The position numbers and the translations under genes were made by a program. A DNA stretch of 64,000 nt, taken from the NCBI GenBank assembly GCA_963931925.1, contig OZ007581.1:11514692-11578691 (forward strand). The letters run 5' to 3'. The stretch is from Onchidella celtica (taxonomy: Eukaryota > Mollusca > Gastropoda > Systellommatophora > Onchidiidae). Positions 63,993 to 64,000 of the stretch are shown piece after piece; position 1 is the stretch's first letter, and each line of letters opens with the position of its first letter. The notes under the pieces were generated by a model. That model was not told the DNA's origin. It did no database searches and saw nothing but the letters and a program-made list of their open reading frames with translations.

Positions 63993-64000
63993 GTAAGTCC

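Overview
The window looks like eukaryotic (metazoan) nuclear DNA: AT-rich, with spliced genes, long introns full of repeats, CT microsatellites, tRNA-derived SINEs, LINE fragments and many short inverted-repeat elements. The only host gene I can support is capicua (cic), the HMG-box transcriptional repressor, read on the + strand from about 8.08 kb to the right edge, where it continues out of view. The repeat style and intron sizes suggest a lophotrochozoan, perhaps a gastropod mollusc. That is an inference, as no taxon-specific gene is present.

I could trace 21 coding exons. Their splice phases agree without a break from the proposed ATG at 8084 to the last donor at 63992, giving 7031 coding bases (2343 codons plus 2 bases). 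The order matches the long isoform (Cic-L). Exon 1 is giant, with a low-complexity Ser/Thr/Pro region and the Cic-L-specific globular domain. A C-x4-C-x9-C-x2-H motif is split by intron 1. Regions like human CIC-L follow in exons 3-5. After a 24.3-kb intron come the ATXN1-binding-type motif (exon 6), an acidic stretch with an RSK/14-3-3-type motif (exon 7), the HMG box (exons 8-9), the MVICEE and FSPV segments (exons 11-12), and Gln/Asn-rich, proline-rich activation/repression-type sequence (exons 13-21). The C-terminal C1 DNA-binding motif is not reached. The short isoform (Cic-S) should start inside the 24.3-kb intron. I could not identify its first exon, but a cluster of four CCAAT/ATTGG motifs at about 37.0 kb is a candidate promoter.

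Layout: 0-3.6 kb holds a LINE end and repeated palindromic/tRNA-like elements. 3.6-8.0 kb is non-coding 5' flank or intron with a decayed transposase-like pseudogene. 8.1-17.5 kb carries exons 1-5, with MITEs and a SINE-derived minisatellite in the introns. 17.5-41.8 kb is the giant intron (LINE, MITEs, SINEs, three large CT-rich tracts). 41.8-64 kb carries exons 6-21, with further transposons between them.

The most unusual structure is at 58.98-59.65 kb. The 3' splice site of exon 17 (branch-point-like TACTAAT, AG, and the first 63 bases of the exon) is repeated seven times with a 101-bp period (first spacing 93 bp). Only the last copy continues into the full exon. Each complete upstream copy carries an in-frame TAA just after the duplicated exon segment.
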